Shown: positions 8,588-16,077 of the stretch, piece by piece
Layout of the letters: each line of letters begins with the position of its first letter
Numbering within the stretch: the stretch's first letter is position 1
IMG/VR virus record: IMGVR_UViG_3300020171_000085
Location: 1 to 34,675 of that record
Direction: 5' to 3' (one strand)
DNA: 34,675 nucleotides
Origin: a virus
Translations under genes and position numbers: made by a program
The notes under the pieces: model-generated
What the model saw: only the letters and a program-made list of their open reading frames with translations
The model's database searches: none
Told to the model about the DNA's origin: nothing

Positions 8588-8818
8588 TTATGATCGTATT
8601 ACAAGATATTGTTCTGTAGGAGCATCTTTTGTCCATCCAATTTTTGAATGTGTTAAAATAGCTTCAAGTTCTTCAACTCTACGTGAAAGTTTTGTTTTTC
8701 TTGTATAATAGAAACCTCCGTCCATATGAGTAAAACCCCTTTCAAGTTCTTTAAGTATTGCGCTAGTTTCAATCAATTCTATTATTACTTTTGTTATTGC
8801 ATTTTCTAAATTGTTCAT
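8588..8818 (-). CDS. Small helical protein of unknown function
   Basis: The ATG at 8818 is preferred (76 residues); the frame opens at a TTG at 8848, which is less likely. The sequence is helical, beginning MNNLENAITKVIIELIE, then a short Gly/aromatic turn (MDGGFYYTRK) and a second helix. No known motif. Its stop lies one base from the ATG of the 510-residue gene, so the pair is co-translated. Confidence 0.5.
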   Translation of the reverse strand: MNNLENAITKVIIELIETSAILKELERGFTHMDGGFYYTRKTKLSRRVEELEAILTHSKIGWTKDAPTEQYLVIRS

Positions 8819-8841
8819 TTTATTGATTTTAATTGTTGATA

Positions 8842-9834
8842 TTACCAATCAGTTAATATGATTGGGTTATTTAAGGTAAAACCTTTCTTTTTGTCCAATA
8901 ACTGGAACTGCATCTTAGGCACATCTGGTTCAAAACCATAAGCTCTAGCATACGAATTGTAGCCAATAACAGAGCCATTTACACGTACTTTGTTTAATAC
9001 AATATATTGATGCCAATGTGCAATCCATGACATATCTGTTTTAACAACAACATTTTCTCTTAATATCCACTTTTTAAGCGGTACTTCAAGTCCACCTATT
9101 CCACCTTGATAGTTGAAATGGTCACCATGAGAAAACTTATTCATATAACCAAATAATGGTAAATATATAAATTCAGACTCTGATATAATGAATTTAACAT
9201 TTTCATATCCTCCTATATTATCGAATATTTGTTTCATGTTATTATACATTAACCATTCATATGAATTTTTATATCCAGTAGAATGTCTTTTTCTTTTTGT
9301 AGTTCTACCATGATTACCTGGAACACATGGTATTATTATTTGTTTAAGGTCACCATATTCTGATAAAAATCTAATTCCAGAAATAAGTAATTCCTGTATT
9401 ACTAAACTAGCTTCTGTTGGAGTTAATTGATTTATTTCTTCAAGTTCTTCATGTATGTAACCTGAAATAAAATCTCCAAGTAAGCCTACTACTAAAACGT
9501 CTACATTATAGCCAGCTTTACGAGATTGATTAATCATATAGATTAATCGTCTAAAATAACGAGTAACTCTTTCTGCTGCAATAGTTAAATTATATTCATT
9601 TAAATTACTTACAACCGATTTAATCACTGGCTCTTCTATATGAACATCACTTATTATTGATATTGCAATAGCCTCATTTTTATGTTTATAGTTAGGAGTT
9701 ATTTTGAATTTGTCTAATGAATCAAGATTTTCAATATTGATACCAGTTAGGAAATCCTGTCTTGTTTTTAATTCTTCGTTTGATTTACGAAGTATAGTGT
9801 TTTGTCTTTTTAATTCCTTTTGATTATTTTTCAT
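8842..9834 (-). CDS. Metallophosphoesterase (calcineurin-like)
   Basis: 330 residues. A Lys/Glu-rich coiled N-terminus (1-30) is followed by a metallophosphoesterase core: SDVHIE (D63, H65), GLLGDF (metal-bridging Asp), PGNHGR (Asn/His), HGDHFNY, and AHWHQY in place of GHTH. All metal-ligand positions are present, so the enzyme should be active. Known relatives include SbcD/Mre11-type nucleases and phage DNA phosphodiesterases. The absence of a helicase or SbcC-like partner leaves nuclease versus phosphatase open. It overlaps the upstream gene by four bases (ATGA-type) and sits among replication genes, suggesting DNA processing or nucleotide turnover. Confidence 0.8.
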   Translation of the reverse strand: MKNNQKELKRQNTILRKSNEELKTRQDFLTGINIENLDSLDKFKITPNYKHKNEAIAISIISDVHIEEPVIKSVVSNLNEYNLTIAAERVTRYFRRLIYMINQSRKAGYNVDVLVVGLLGDFISGYIHEELEEINQLTPTEASLVIQELLISGIRFLSEYGDLKQIIIPCVPGNHGRTTKRKRHSTGYKNSYEWLMYNNMKQIFDNIGGYENVKFIISESEFIYLPLFGYMNKFSHGDHFNYQGGIGGLEVPLKKWILRENVVVKTDMSWIAHWHQYIVLNKVRVNGSVIGYNSYARAYGFEPDVPKMQFQLLDKKKGFTLNNPIILTDW

Positions 9835-10289
9835 TCATTTCTTAATTTAATTTCATCTTTAAATGCTTGGAGATAATCACCACGAATAGCCATTTCACCA
9901 TTTCCCACATCACGTATAATTGCTTTAATGTGGTTAGTAGTCATATCTTTAATAAGAATTCTCTCTACTTCAGGTAATGGATTCATATTTTCGTCGTAAT
10001 GTCTACTCCATAACATAAATTCTCTAAATGGTATGCCTTGATCTTCTAGTATATCATTTTCTTCATCGTTCCAAATTCTTAGTGAATTTGAGATACATCC
10101 GATGTTGATTAACATTTGACCAAAACGTAAATCTGGATCTTCTTTCCAATAATAAATTATTTTAGGTCTGAGAGTTCCTTTCATATTTAGAATTTTATTA
10201 AATAATTTTACATCAATATTCCAACGTTCTGCTAATGTTTTCCAATTAACTTTACTTAAAAATATTGGTATTCTTTCTTTAGGTCTCAT
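9831..10289 (-). CDS. Conserved phage protein of unknown function
   Basis: 152 residues. Contains LRFGQMLINIGC followed by a Trp/Glu-rich segment and IPFREFMLWSRHYDEN, MNPLPEVERILIKDM and a DHI-like TTNHIKAIIRD. I recall this pattern from uncharacterised phage proteins but know no function. The start at 10289 is supported by a strong GGAGG located six to ten bases upstream, overlapping the end of the preceding gene. Four-base overlap with the phosphoesterase gene. Likely cytoplasmic; no membrane segment. Confidence 0.6.
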   Translation of the reverse strand: MRPKERIPIFLSKVNWKTLAERWNIDVKLFNKILNMKGTLRPKIIYYWKEDPDLRFGQMLINIGCISNSLRIWNDEENDILEDQGIPFREFMLWSRHYDENMNPLPEVERILIKDMTTNHIKAIIRDVGNGEMAIRGDYLQAFKDEIKLRNE

Positions 10290-10929
10290 TTTTGGCCTCC
10301 TTTTCTAAACTTTCATTTGATTTCCAACTGGAATCTGTTTCATTTATTAAGTTTTCTTTTTTAGCACATTCTAAACATCTAGTATAAATCCAACCTCGTG
10401 TATGTCCTACATTTTTCATAGAACCACATATTTCACATACTTGATGTGACAATGATTCTACAAAGTGTATAACAGCATATTGGTTTTCAGATGCACTTTC
10501 TACGTAAAAACACAATCCACCAAATTTCTCTTTAACCTGGCTAGCTACAATTTGAGGATATCTGTTAGATTCAATGTAGATAAAATTTAGTTCGCTTCTC
10601 CATTTACTAATATTACTTCTTAAATAACTTCTAATATTACCTAATAAGTTAAAGGATTTTTTTTCAAAATCGTATCTTCCAGGAATCTTATCAATTATTT
10701 TTGATATAAATGGAATGAAATATCGCAACTTTTTGTTTTCAATAACGTAATCTTTGTTGTTGTGGTCTATATCCCATTGTAAATTACTACATAATTTATC
10801 TACAATAGTATACCAACCTTCAGAAATATCAAATCCCCAATACATACAAGTAGTTCTCATATCTCCAAATCTATTTGCAAATATCTTAGGATATTTTGCA
10901 CATAGTTTTTTATCAAGTTCTTCTGTCAT
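10279..10929 (-). CDS. Conserved phage protein with C-terminal zinc ribbon
   Basis: 216 residues. The N-terminus (KYPKIFANRFGDM, GFDISEGWYTIVDKL) and the C-terminus (VKEKFGGLCFYV, then CEICG and a later CLEC) match a widespread uncharacterised phage protein family. Its members begin with KYPKIF, contain GWY, and end with KEKFGGLRFY plus a zinc ribbon. The copy here is longer than usual, with an extra basic helical region around residues 70-120. The zinc ribbon (two CxxC pairs) suggests nucleic-acid or protein binding. One-base to eleven-base overlaps link it to its neighbours. Confidence 0.65.
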   Translation of the reverse strand: MTEELDKKLCAKYPKIFANRFGDMRTTCMYWGFDISEGWYTIVDKLCSNLQWDIDHNNKDYVIENKKLRYFIPFISKIIDKIPGRYDFEKKSFNLLGNIRSYLRSNISKWRSELNFIYIESNRYPQIVASQVKEKFGGLCFYVESASENQYAVIHFVESLSHQVCEICGSMKNVGHTRGWIYTRCLECAKKENLINETDSSWKSNESLEKEAKNET

Positions 10930-11330
10930 TATTGTTTTTTTAATTTGTAAATAGGTTTTTTTCTTTTAATACCAAAAAACCATGTTGTTTTTCTTTCTAT
11001 GGTGTATAAGCTTTTTGGTATATTCATTTCATACAACATAGTAGGTATATCCATAAAATACCAATCAGATAAATGACCTGGTTTTGAAATTATTATTTTA
11101 AATGGTAATAATTCCATAGCTATTAAAACTTGTGGTAATGTTAGATGCATATTATTACCCCATGTTTTTTTTATGGCCTTAGTGTTTTCTCGTATATTAG
11201 ATACTATAGATCTTACTGACGTAAAATTATGACCTATACCCCAAATTTGGGTAATTAGTTTCCACCAACTAACATACTTAAAAAATAAATTAATTTCTAA
11301 TTCTTTTTTACTTTTGTAAAGTTTAAACAT
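10929..11330 (-). CDS. Unknown basic protein
   Basis: The ATG at 11330 is chosen (133 residues). The frame extends to a TTG at 11372, which lies inside the closing helix of an RNA domain and is less likely. The protein is aromatic- and Lys-rich, with a segment WGIGHNFTSVRSI and a basic tail (GIKRKKPIYKLKKQ). Not recognised. Its stop overlaps the ATG of the downstream zinc-ribbon gene. Confidence 0.5.
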   Translation of the reverse strand: MFKLYKSKKELEINLFFKYVSWWKLITQIWGIGHNFTSVRSIVSNIRENTKAIKKTWGNNMHLTLPQVLIAMELLPFKIIISKPGHLSDWYFMDIPTMLYEMNIPKSLYTIERKTTWFFGIKRKKPIYKLKKQ

Positions 11331-11364
11331 TTTGATTAGTTTATAGTTAATAATTAAATAAATA

Positions 11365-11438
11365 AAACCCAAGTAGTATGGTTAATTTACCTGTATGGCA
11401 AAGCCAAGGTATTTTCTCAGAGCCTCCTACTTAGGTTT
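11365..11438 (-). terminator. Closed RNA domain with terminator-like 3' end
   Basis: AAACCCAAGTAG (11365-11376) pairs with CTACTTAGGTTT (11427-11438) over 12 positions with one G-U. The inner part contains ACCT/AGGT and GGC/GCC pairings. On the minus strand the 3' arm runs into TTTTATTTATTT. It lies between the tRNA-like element downstream of the RNR gene and the next gene, so it probably ends the RNR transcript. Confidence 0.6.
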
Positions 11439-11471
11439 TTGCTCTTCACGAATATCACGATGAGCAGTAGC

Positions 11472-11552
11472 GGTGTGGGTGAGGCTCGAACTCACTCTCT
11501 CCCGAGCGTTCCGACAAAATGCTTCTGCATTCGTCATTCAATCATCCACACC
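11472..11552 (-). tRNA. tRNA, possibly tRNA-Asp(GTC), atypical
   Basis: Begins five bases after the RNR stop codon. The acceptor GGTGTGG/CCACACC has seven perfect pairs and the T-arm GTGAG-TTCGAGC-CTCAC is perfect. The best anticodon arm is GCATT-TTGTCGG-AACGC (four of five pairs), anticodon GTC. The D-arm is weak (ATT/AAT, no GG in its loop), and about nine bases more than a class I tRNA are present. A competing hairpin AATGC-AGAA-GCATT overlaps the D/anticodon region. No CCA is encoded. The isotype is tentative. Confidence 0.6.
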
Positions 11553-11557
11553 ATGTA

Positions 11558-13540
11558 TTATGTTATTTCACATGTATCATTACTGCAATACATTTCAGGT
11601 TTAGAATCTTCACTTATACCATTGAATTTTAGTTCTTTTATTCGTTTTGCTAATTTTTTGTATTCATCCTTTGTTATTTCTTCATATGGCATTTGTGGAT
11701 ATGTAGCCTTTTCAAGTTTAGGTAAGAAACTAATTCCTTTTAATTTGTATTGGAAATAATCTAATACATGTTTTATTTGTTCACGTTCTTTTTTATTAAA
11801 TGTAATAGTACAAGATACTTGATTATCAGCCCAATGTTCTTGTAAAAATGAAGCTAGAGATATTTGTTCCCACATACTAACCTCATTATTAGTACGTACT
11901 CCTTCTATGGCTACTGGTATTTCAACTACTGATGTATTTTCTATATCATTTACATCTGGTTCAATTATATAACCAGCTTCTTCCAAATAAGGAAGTAGAT
12001 CTGAATTAGATGATACTCTTATTCTTCTAATATAGTAATTACTTTCAGGATAATGCATACCTGGTGTTACACCTGGTAATAACGATATTGTACCAGAAGG
12101 TTTGATACTTGTTGTTTTAATACTTTTGGGTACTGCAAACCATTCACTATATATATTATCATAGTATTGTATAATTTGGTAGCCTTCTTCAAGCCATTGT
12201 CTAAATGTTTCTATTCCTTTAGTATCAATAAATTGTGCTATACCACTTATTGATGTACCTATACGTCTGTTTCTTAACTGTACTCTATTAGTTTCAACCC
12301 AATCAGTTGTACCTAATGTAACAGTCTTAGCATACATATATGCAAACTTCAATGTTCTTAAGAAATCTTCTTTATCTATATGTCTTGTGGGAAAACATTC
12401 TACTAGACAACACATTTCATATGATTCAAGACTTTGTTCAAGACAAGGATTACCTCCTGTTACTCTAAAATCTTTATTATTTATACTATCTTTAAGACGT
12501 CCATAAGCTTTCATATTAGATAACCAAGCATATCCTGGTTCTCCATTCATTGCTGTTTGTTCAGCAATTTTAGTATAGTCTTGTCCTATTTCAGCAAACA
12601 CACTATTATTTGAAGTCCATCCATGAGGTGCCCTTCTTGTGTTAGAACCATTAAATTTGTATTCTATTGGATCCCAATGATAGTCTTTTAATTTAAGAAA
12701 TTCATCACTATTAGGATTACCAAATACAATTTGTGCAGATCGTCTTACATTACCTGCAACTACACAAACTCCTATTAAATTCATTATGTCAACTATATCT
12801 GTTTCAGTGATGAGTTGACCAATATGTTTAGAGAGTATTTCTTCAATTTTAATATGTAGTTTCATCAGTGGTTCAGGACCTGCAGATTTGCCCCCAAAGG
12901 TCTTAATTAAGGTCCCGGCAGGTCTAATTAATGAGTAGTCAAACTTAGGGACTGAAAAACCCTTCAGAAAGGCATTTAGAGCGTGTTTAAGCGACTCTGT
13001 CCATCCTTCCCTAGTGTCTGGTATCTGGAAGAAAAAATTATCCTCTAAGGGTTTTAAAATAGTTAATTTATTAGCTCCTTTAGTATCGAATCCAATTCCT
13101 ACTCCTAACATGGACATATCCATCATGAATTCAAATGGTTTACTAAAGTCTTTGTCTAGTGTTTCAGTAGATACAAAAGCACAATTATTGAGTGCCGCAA
13201 ATAAACCACGCTCATTTATTACTGATGTACCCATAGCCCATAAACCCCTACCTGGTGGTAGAAATTTCATATTAAACATACGGTCATACATTTCTTCAGC
13301 AGAGATGTGTGCTTGTTCTTCATCCCAACCTAGACCGTTTTTTGTAATGTGATTTTTTTGTACTGAATATGTTCCTTCAACAACTCTTCTAATAGTTTCA
13401 AACCATCTTTCATTAGTACCATCTTCTTTAATTCTAGAATAAGTTCTTAAGTACACAATGTTACCTAAACCATTAAAACCAAAATCAGGTTTAATAGTAC
13501 TATATTTTTCAATAAATTTATCTTTTAATGTAAACTCCAT
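11558..13540 (-). CDS. nrdJ: Class II (adenosylcobalamin-dependent) ribonucleoside-triphosphate reductase
   Basis: 660 residues from the ATG at 13540 (MEFTLKDKF). An upstream ATG at 13567 lies within a hairpin and adds an unlikely hydrophobic leader. Family landmarks: LGNIVYLRTYSRIKEDG at the N-terminus, NNCAFVS with the first redox Cys, GGNPCLEQ with the radical-site Cys and catalytic Glu, the WADNQVSCTITF segment near the C-terminus, and a terminal CSNDTCE redox pair. This is the monomeric B12-dependent form that reduces NTPs to dNTPs, aerobically or anaerobically. It needs host cobalamin. Length is slightly below the ~700-740 usual for the family. A tRNA gene follows five bases downstream. 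Confidence 0.9.
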   Translation of the reverse strand: MEFTLKDKFIEKYSTIKPDFGFNGLGNIVYLRTYSRIKEDGTNERWFETIRRVVEGTYSVQKNHITKNGLGWDEEQAHISAEEMYDRMFNMKFLPPGRGLWAMGTSVINERGLFAALNNCAFVSTETLDKDFSKPFEFMMDMSMLGVGIGFDTKGANKLTILKPLEDNFFFQIPDTREGWTESLKHALNAFLKGFSVPKFDYSLIRPAGTLIKTFGGKSAGPEPLMKLHIKIEEILSKHIGQLITETDIVDIMNLIGVCVVAGNVRRSAQIVFGNPNSDEFLKLKDYHWDPIEYKFNGSNTRRAPHGWTSNNSVFAEIGQDYTKIAEQTAMNGEPGYAWLSNMKAYGRLKDSINNKDFRVTGGNPCLEQSLESYEMCCLVECFPTRHIDKEDFLRTLKFAYMYAKTVTLGTTDWVETNRVQLRNRRIGTSISGIAQFIDTKGIETFRQWLEEGYQIIQYYDNIYSEWFAVPKSIKTTSIKPSGTISLLPGVTPGMHYPESNYYIRRIRVSSNSDLLPYLEEAGYIIEPDVNDIENTSVVEIPVAIEGVRTNNEVSMWEQISLASFLQEHWADNQVSCTITFNKKEREQIKHVLDYFQYKLKGISFLPKLEKATYPQMPYEEITKDEYKKLAKRIKELKFNGISEDSKPEMYCSNDTCEIT

Positions 13541-13556
13541 GTATATATATATAAAA

Positions 13557-13613
13557 GGGAGTCTCATAAGACTTCTCGTACGCTATGCGACCGACTATTC
13601 AAATAAGACTCCC
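13557..13613 (-). terminator. Hairpin domain between coiled-coil gene and RNR gene
   Basis: GGGAGTCT (13557-13564) pairs with AGACTCCC (13606-13613), extendable by AT pairs. On the minus strand it is followed by TTTTATATATATA and then the RNR start at 13540. The sequence ATAAGACT occurs in both arms. The loop is about 40 bases with a GC-rich inner part. It may end the upstream transcript or act as a leader element for the reductase. Confidence 0.55.
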
Positions 13614-13623
13614 GATTAATTAA

Positions 13624-14079
13624 TTATAGTAGATTCAGATCTTCATCTAAATATACTGTTACTTTCTTTTTGGAGTTAAAAGATGATAGTTTGTTTTCAA
13701 ATTGTTTAATTTCTCCACTGAGTTGATTAAATGCAGATTTTGCATCTTCTTTCTTTATTTGAGCTAGTTCAAGATCTTTAGTCTTACGACCAAATGTTTT
13801 AAGTAACTTGTCATAAAAGAATTTCTTTGTTTTCAGGTTTGATAAAAAATAAATGTTGTGATTATTGGTTTTACCCTCAAACTTACTTTTATTAGCTTCC
13901 TGAATTATTTCTTTGAAGATGATCAATTGAGTTTCAAGTTTACCAACACGATCTAATAAAACATCGGTTTGTTTTTCTGTAAAATTGTATTTAACAATAT
14001 CATCATATGATGATGTAATTGATCTTTCAACATCTGCTTTTAATTTTAATACTGTCTCTAACAGTAATTTTTTCTTCAT
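13624..14079 (-). CDS. Coiled-coil protein of unknown function
   Basis: 151 residues from the ATG at 14079 (the frame opens two codons earlier at a TTG). Almost entirely helical with heptad-like spacing and many Lys/Glu. Predicted coiled coil over residues ~5-60 and ~85-140, with a short Asn/His break between (NNHNIYFLSN). It ends with a beta-like VTVYLDEDLNLL. No enzyme motif. It lies between the exported lysozyme-like gene and the RNR gene. A structural or scaffold-like role is possible but not shown. Confidence 0.55.
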   Translation of the reverse strand: MKKKLLLETVLKLKADVERSITSSYDDIVKYNFTEKQTDVLLDRVGKLETQLIIFKEIIQEANKSKFEGKTNNHNIYFLSNLKTKKFFYDKLLKTFGRKTKDLELAQIKKEDAKSAFNQLSGEIKQFENKLSSFNSKKKVTVYLDEDLNLL

Positions 14080-14147
14080 ATTCAAAATTGATTTTTAGAA
14101 ATTGTTTTAATATTTGTACCAAGCAAATTTCTTATTTCAATAATCAA

Positions 14148-14555
14148 TTAAAGATGTTTCTTAACTTTATTCCAATATAATATTGTCATAGGTCCAGAAC
14201 CATTCCAGTTCTTTGCTATTTTTTCAAAATTATATGGACCTATTAAATCAGCATAATACAGAAATATTTTTTCTGCTATATGATAATTAAACATGTCGTT
14301 AAGTTTGTAATTATTATTTGTTCTTTTATTGTAATCTTTTAACCTAATTGGGCGTATCTGAAAATATCCAGTAGCCTTTTCAATTGAGTTATATGCCAAT
14401 GTATCATGACTAGATTCTATTGTACCCGTTGCATGTATTAATTTAACATAGGGTTTAATTGGTTCAGGTTGCTCTATACGAAAGAATTTTTCTGCAGGAG
14501 CATATGATAAAAGGCTATAAAAAACAAACAAGAACATTAATAATGCTCTTTTCAT
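14148..14555 (-). CDS. Exported lytic-transglycosylase-like protein (SLT fold)
   Basis: 135 residues. An N-terminal signal peptide (hydrophobic residues 4-18, then APA) is followed by a small lysozyme-like domain: HATGTIESSHD with the likely catalytic Glu, ATGYFQIRPIRLKDYN (the GxxQIxP pattern) and a late AKNWNGSGP (the AxxWNxG pattern). These are hallmarks of the SLT/goose-lysozyme group, which cleaves peptidoglycan. In a phage it would act in the periplasm at lysis or, if virion-borne, at entry. It is short for the family, so it may be a minimal catalytic domain. The next gene upstream (15361 to 14774) ends before a tRNA, and a closed RNA domain abuts this start. Confidence 0.75.
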   Translation of the reverse strand: MKRALLMFLFVFYSLLSYAPAEKFFRIEQPEPIKPYVKLIHATGTIESSHDTLAYNSIEKATGYFQIRPIRLKDYNKRTNNNYKLNDMFNYHIAEKIFLYYADLIGPYNFEKIAKNWNGSGPMTILYWNKVKKHL

Positions 14556-14560
14556 AAATT

Positions 14561-14647
14561 AAGATTTGGTTAAACATTGTGAAGAATTTCACTTCACTGC
14601 ATGAGAACGTTATACGTATGTAACCTAAAAAAGTTACACCAAACCTT
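14561..14647 (-). ncRNA. Closed multi-hairpin RNA leader
   Basis: AAGATTTGGT (14561-14570) pairs with ACCAAACCTT (14638-14647), ten positions with one G-U. Inside are GTGAA/TTCAC (near 14580-14593) and GTAAC/GTTAC (near 14620-14636) hairpins. The closing helix ends five bases before the start codon of the lytic-transglycosylase-like gene, so it could control its translation or mark an RNA processing site. Confidence 0.55.
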
Positions 14648-14671
14648 GATTATTTTTGATTATTGGTTAGA

Positions 14672-14742
14672 AGTCTAGCCAGGATTCGAACCTGAGTGTT
14701 CCCATTTAAAAGGTGAAGCTTTAACCACTAAGCTACTAGACT
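14672..14742 (-). tRNA. tRNA, probably Lys(TTT), anticodon ambiguous
   Basis: Acceptor AGTCTAG/CTAGACT, position 8-9 TA, D-arm GCTT-AGTGGTTA-AAGC and T-arm TCAGG-TTCGAAT-CCTGG are all good. Only 71 bases. The anticodon loop can be set as CTTTTAA (anticodon TTT, Lys; stem with two G-U and one mismatch) or as TTTTAAA (anticodon TTA, an ochre-reading tRNA; stem with two mismatches). The Lys reading is favoured because TAA is used as a normal stop throughout. Outside the acceptor stem, TTGGTTAG and CTAACCAA flank the gene and can pair. No CCA encoded. Confidence 0.75.
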
Positions 14743-14773
14743 AACCAATTCTGTACGTTGAATCGTTGTGTTA

Positions 14774-15361
14774 TTATGCATATTGTAGACCTGGTATGTT
14801 TATAATGAAACGTGAAGCTTCATATAACATTTTTGGTCTTCTTAATTGAATTTTTGATATTTTTTCAATTAGTCCGTCAACAGAACCTCTTTTACTCCTT
14901 CTTAGAAGTTTTACAACTCCTGGTATAAAATAAGAACTTATTGGGGAGAACACAGGAAGATATCTGTTAGTTTGATCTTCCAAAATTGCAGATTCCACAT
15001 TAGTAAATAATGTAGGTACTTCCCGATAAAGTACATTGTATTTGTTCCAGATATAGTCTACTATATCTACAGTTTTCTTATAAGCTTTTAATTGCAGTAT
15101 TACATACAAATCATTATTGAACATGCGTGCATAAGTATCTCCATACCCTTTATGTTTACAGTTTTCTGCAAGCCTATTAGGAAGAACGTCTATAAATAGA
15201 TCTGTCACATTTAAAATAGTCTTCTTGAAAGACCACCATTTTGTTTTTAGTATGACCAATCCATGTTTAGTTACGTGTACGTAATTGTATTCAGATAATA
15301 GGTCTTTTACCATTTGTTTTACCCTTCTTTTAAGAAGAGGGGTCACTTTAATAATATTCAT
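14774..15361 (-). CDS. Unknown basic protein
   Basis: 195 residues, not recognised. Starts MNIIKVTPLLKRRVKQMVKD; Lys/Arg-rich, with aromatic clusters, and a central segment NNDLYVILQLKAYKKTVD. A Pro/Tyr-rich patch (FSPISSYFIPGVVKLL) precedes a basic C-terminal region. There is no signal peptide or clear membrane span. It overlaps the upstream membrane-protein gene by four bases, so the two are co-translated and may act together. A tRNA follows its stop by about 30 bases. Confidence 0.5.
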   Translation of the reverse strand: MNIIKVTPLLKRRVKQMVKDLLSEYNYVHVTKHGLVILKTKWWSFKKTILNVTDLFIDVLPNRLAENCKHKGYGDTYARMFNNDLYVILQLKAYKKTVDIVDYIWNKYNVLYREVPTLFTNVESAILEDQTNRYLPVFSPISSYFIPGVVKLLRRSKRGSVDGLIEKISKIQLRRPKMLYEASRFIINIPGLQYA

Positions 15362-15951
15362 CCAGGCGGTGAATTAATAATTGTTTGTATAATATTGTAA
15401 TTTGGACTAGTTAGTATCATCCCCATTGATTTATAAGCTAACCAAAAGAGAGTTAGTACCATCACTGCAGTAATGGTTTTAATATACCATTCTTTTGTAC
15501 TAATCGCTTTTGCGTGATGAGTCATACTTGATAATCCAAACATTACAAAAAGAATATACATTGTAAAAAGAGTGTAAAATATCATATCATATACTCTTTT
15601 CTTATGTATAATTTTATTAATTTCTAAACTGGATAATCCAGTTTGTTGTGTTATGCGATCCATAATGGATACGCACCTCCTTTCTTGCAGCGACAAATTG
15701 CTTTTAATAGCATCTGATACACTTTCTATAGCGTTTGCAAATTTAAGGTTAGTTTCTGCATTTTCTTTAATAACAGAAGATATGATGTCAGTAGTTCTAT
15801 TGTCGTTAACAATAATCTGTGCTGGATCAAACATAACTGTTACTGTACTGCTATCTTTACCATAAACTTCTTTTTGAGTAAAGTCTGGAGTAAACGACAT
15901 TAATGTCGATACTAATAGCGGGGCAATTAATATAACAAATAATCTTGTCAT
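15358..15951 (-). CDS. Membrane protein with signal sequence and C-terminal membrane segments
   Basis: 197 residues. Residues 4-19 form a signal peptide or signal anchor. A soluble, probably periplasmic, Ser/Asn-rich helical region follows (~20-118). Then come hydrophobic segments at ~122-140 (MIFYTLFTMYILFVMF) and ~160-180 (TITAVMVLTLFWLAY). The central domain has heptad-like spacing, consistent with a coiled coil. Family not recognised. Location in the inner envelope and linkage to the exported lysozyme-like protein 0.8 kb downstream suggest an envelope or lysis role (inference). Confidence 0.6.
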   Translation of the reverse strand: MTRLFVILIAPLLVSTLMSFTPDFTQKEVYGKDSSTVTVMFDPAQIIVNDNRTTDIISSVIKENAETNLKFANAIESVSDAIKSNLSLQERRCVSIMDRITQQTGLSSLEINKIIHKKRVYDMIFYTLFTMYILFVMFGLSSMTHHAKAISTKEWYIKTITAVMVLTLFWLAYKSMGMILTSPNYNIIQTIINSPPG

Positions 15952-15952
15952 T

Positions 15953-16075
15953 CTATTTAGTATTAAGCCTATGTTTGTTAGGCATTTTGCTTCTACGAAT
16001 AGCCAAAGACCATTGCTTCCTAGATTTTATAGTACCTTGGGTACCAAATCTCTTTTCAGCTTGGGCTTTAGTCAT
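15953..16075 (-). CDS. Small basic protein (40 residues)
   Basis: ATG at 16075, TAG at 15953. The peptide starts MTKAQAEKRFGTQGTIKSR and is strongly basic with Arg/Lys throughout (about 12 of 40). It fills the gap between the 162- and 197-residue genes exactly, with two bases on each side, so it is probably real. Not recognised. A nucleic-acid-binding role is possible. Confidence 0.5.
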   Translation of the reverse strand: MTKAQAEKRFGTQGTIKSRKQWSLAIRRSKMPNKHRLNTK

Positions 16076-16077
16076 GA

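Noticed and set aside
11439-11759. 106-residue plus-strand open frame over the tRNA and RNR 3' end
   Set aside because: It runs antisense through a tRNA and the conserved C-terminus of the reductase.
13541-13623. Cobalamin riboswitch upstream of the B12-dependent RNR
   Set aside because: The gap is far too short for a cobalamin riboswitch and lacks the B12-box sequence; only a simple hairpin is present.
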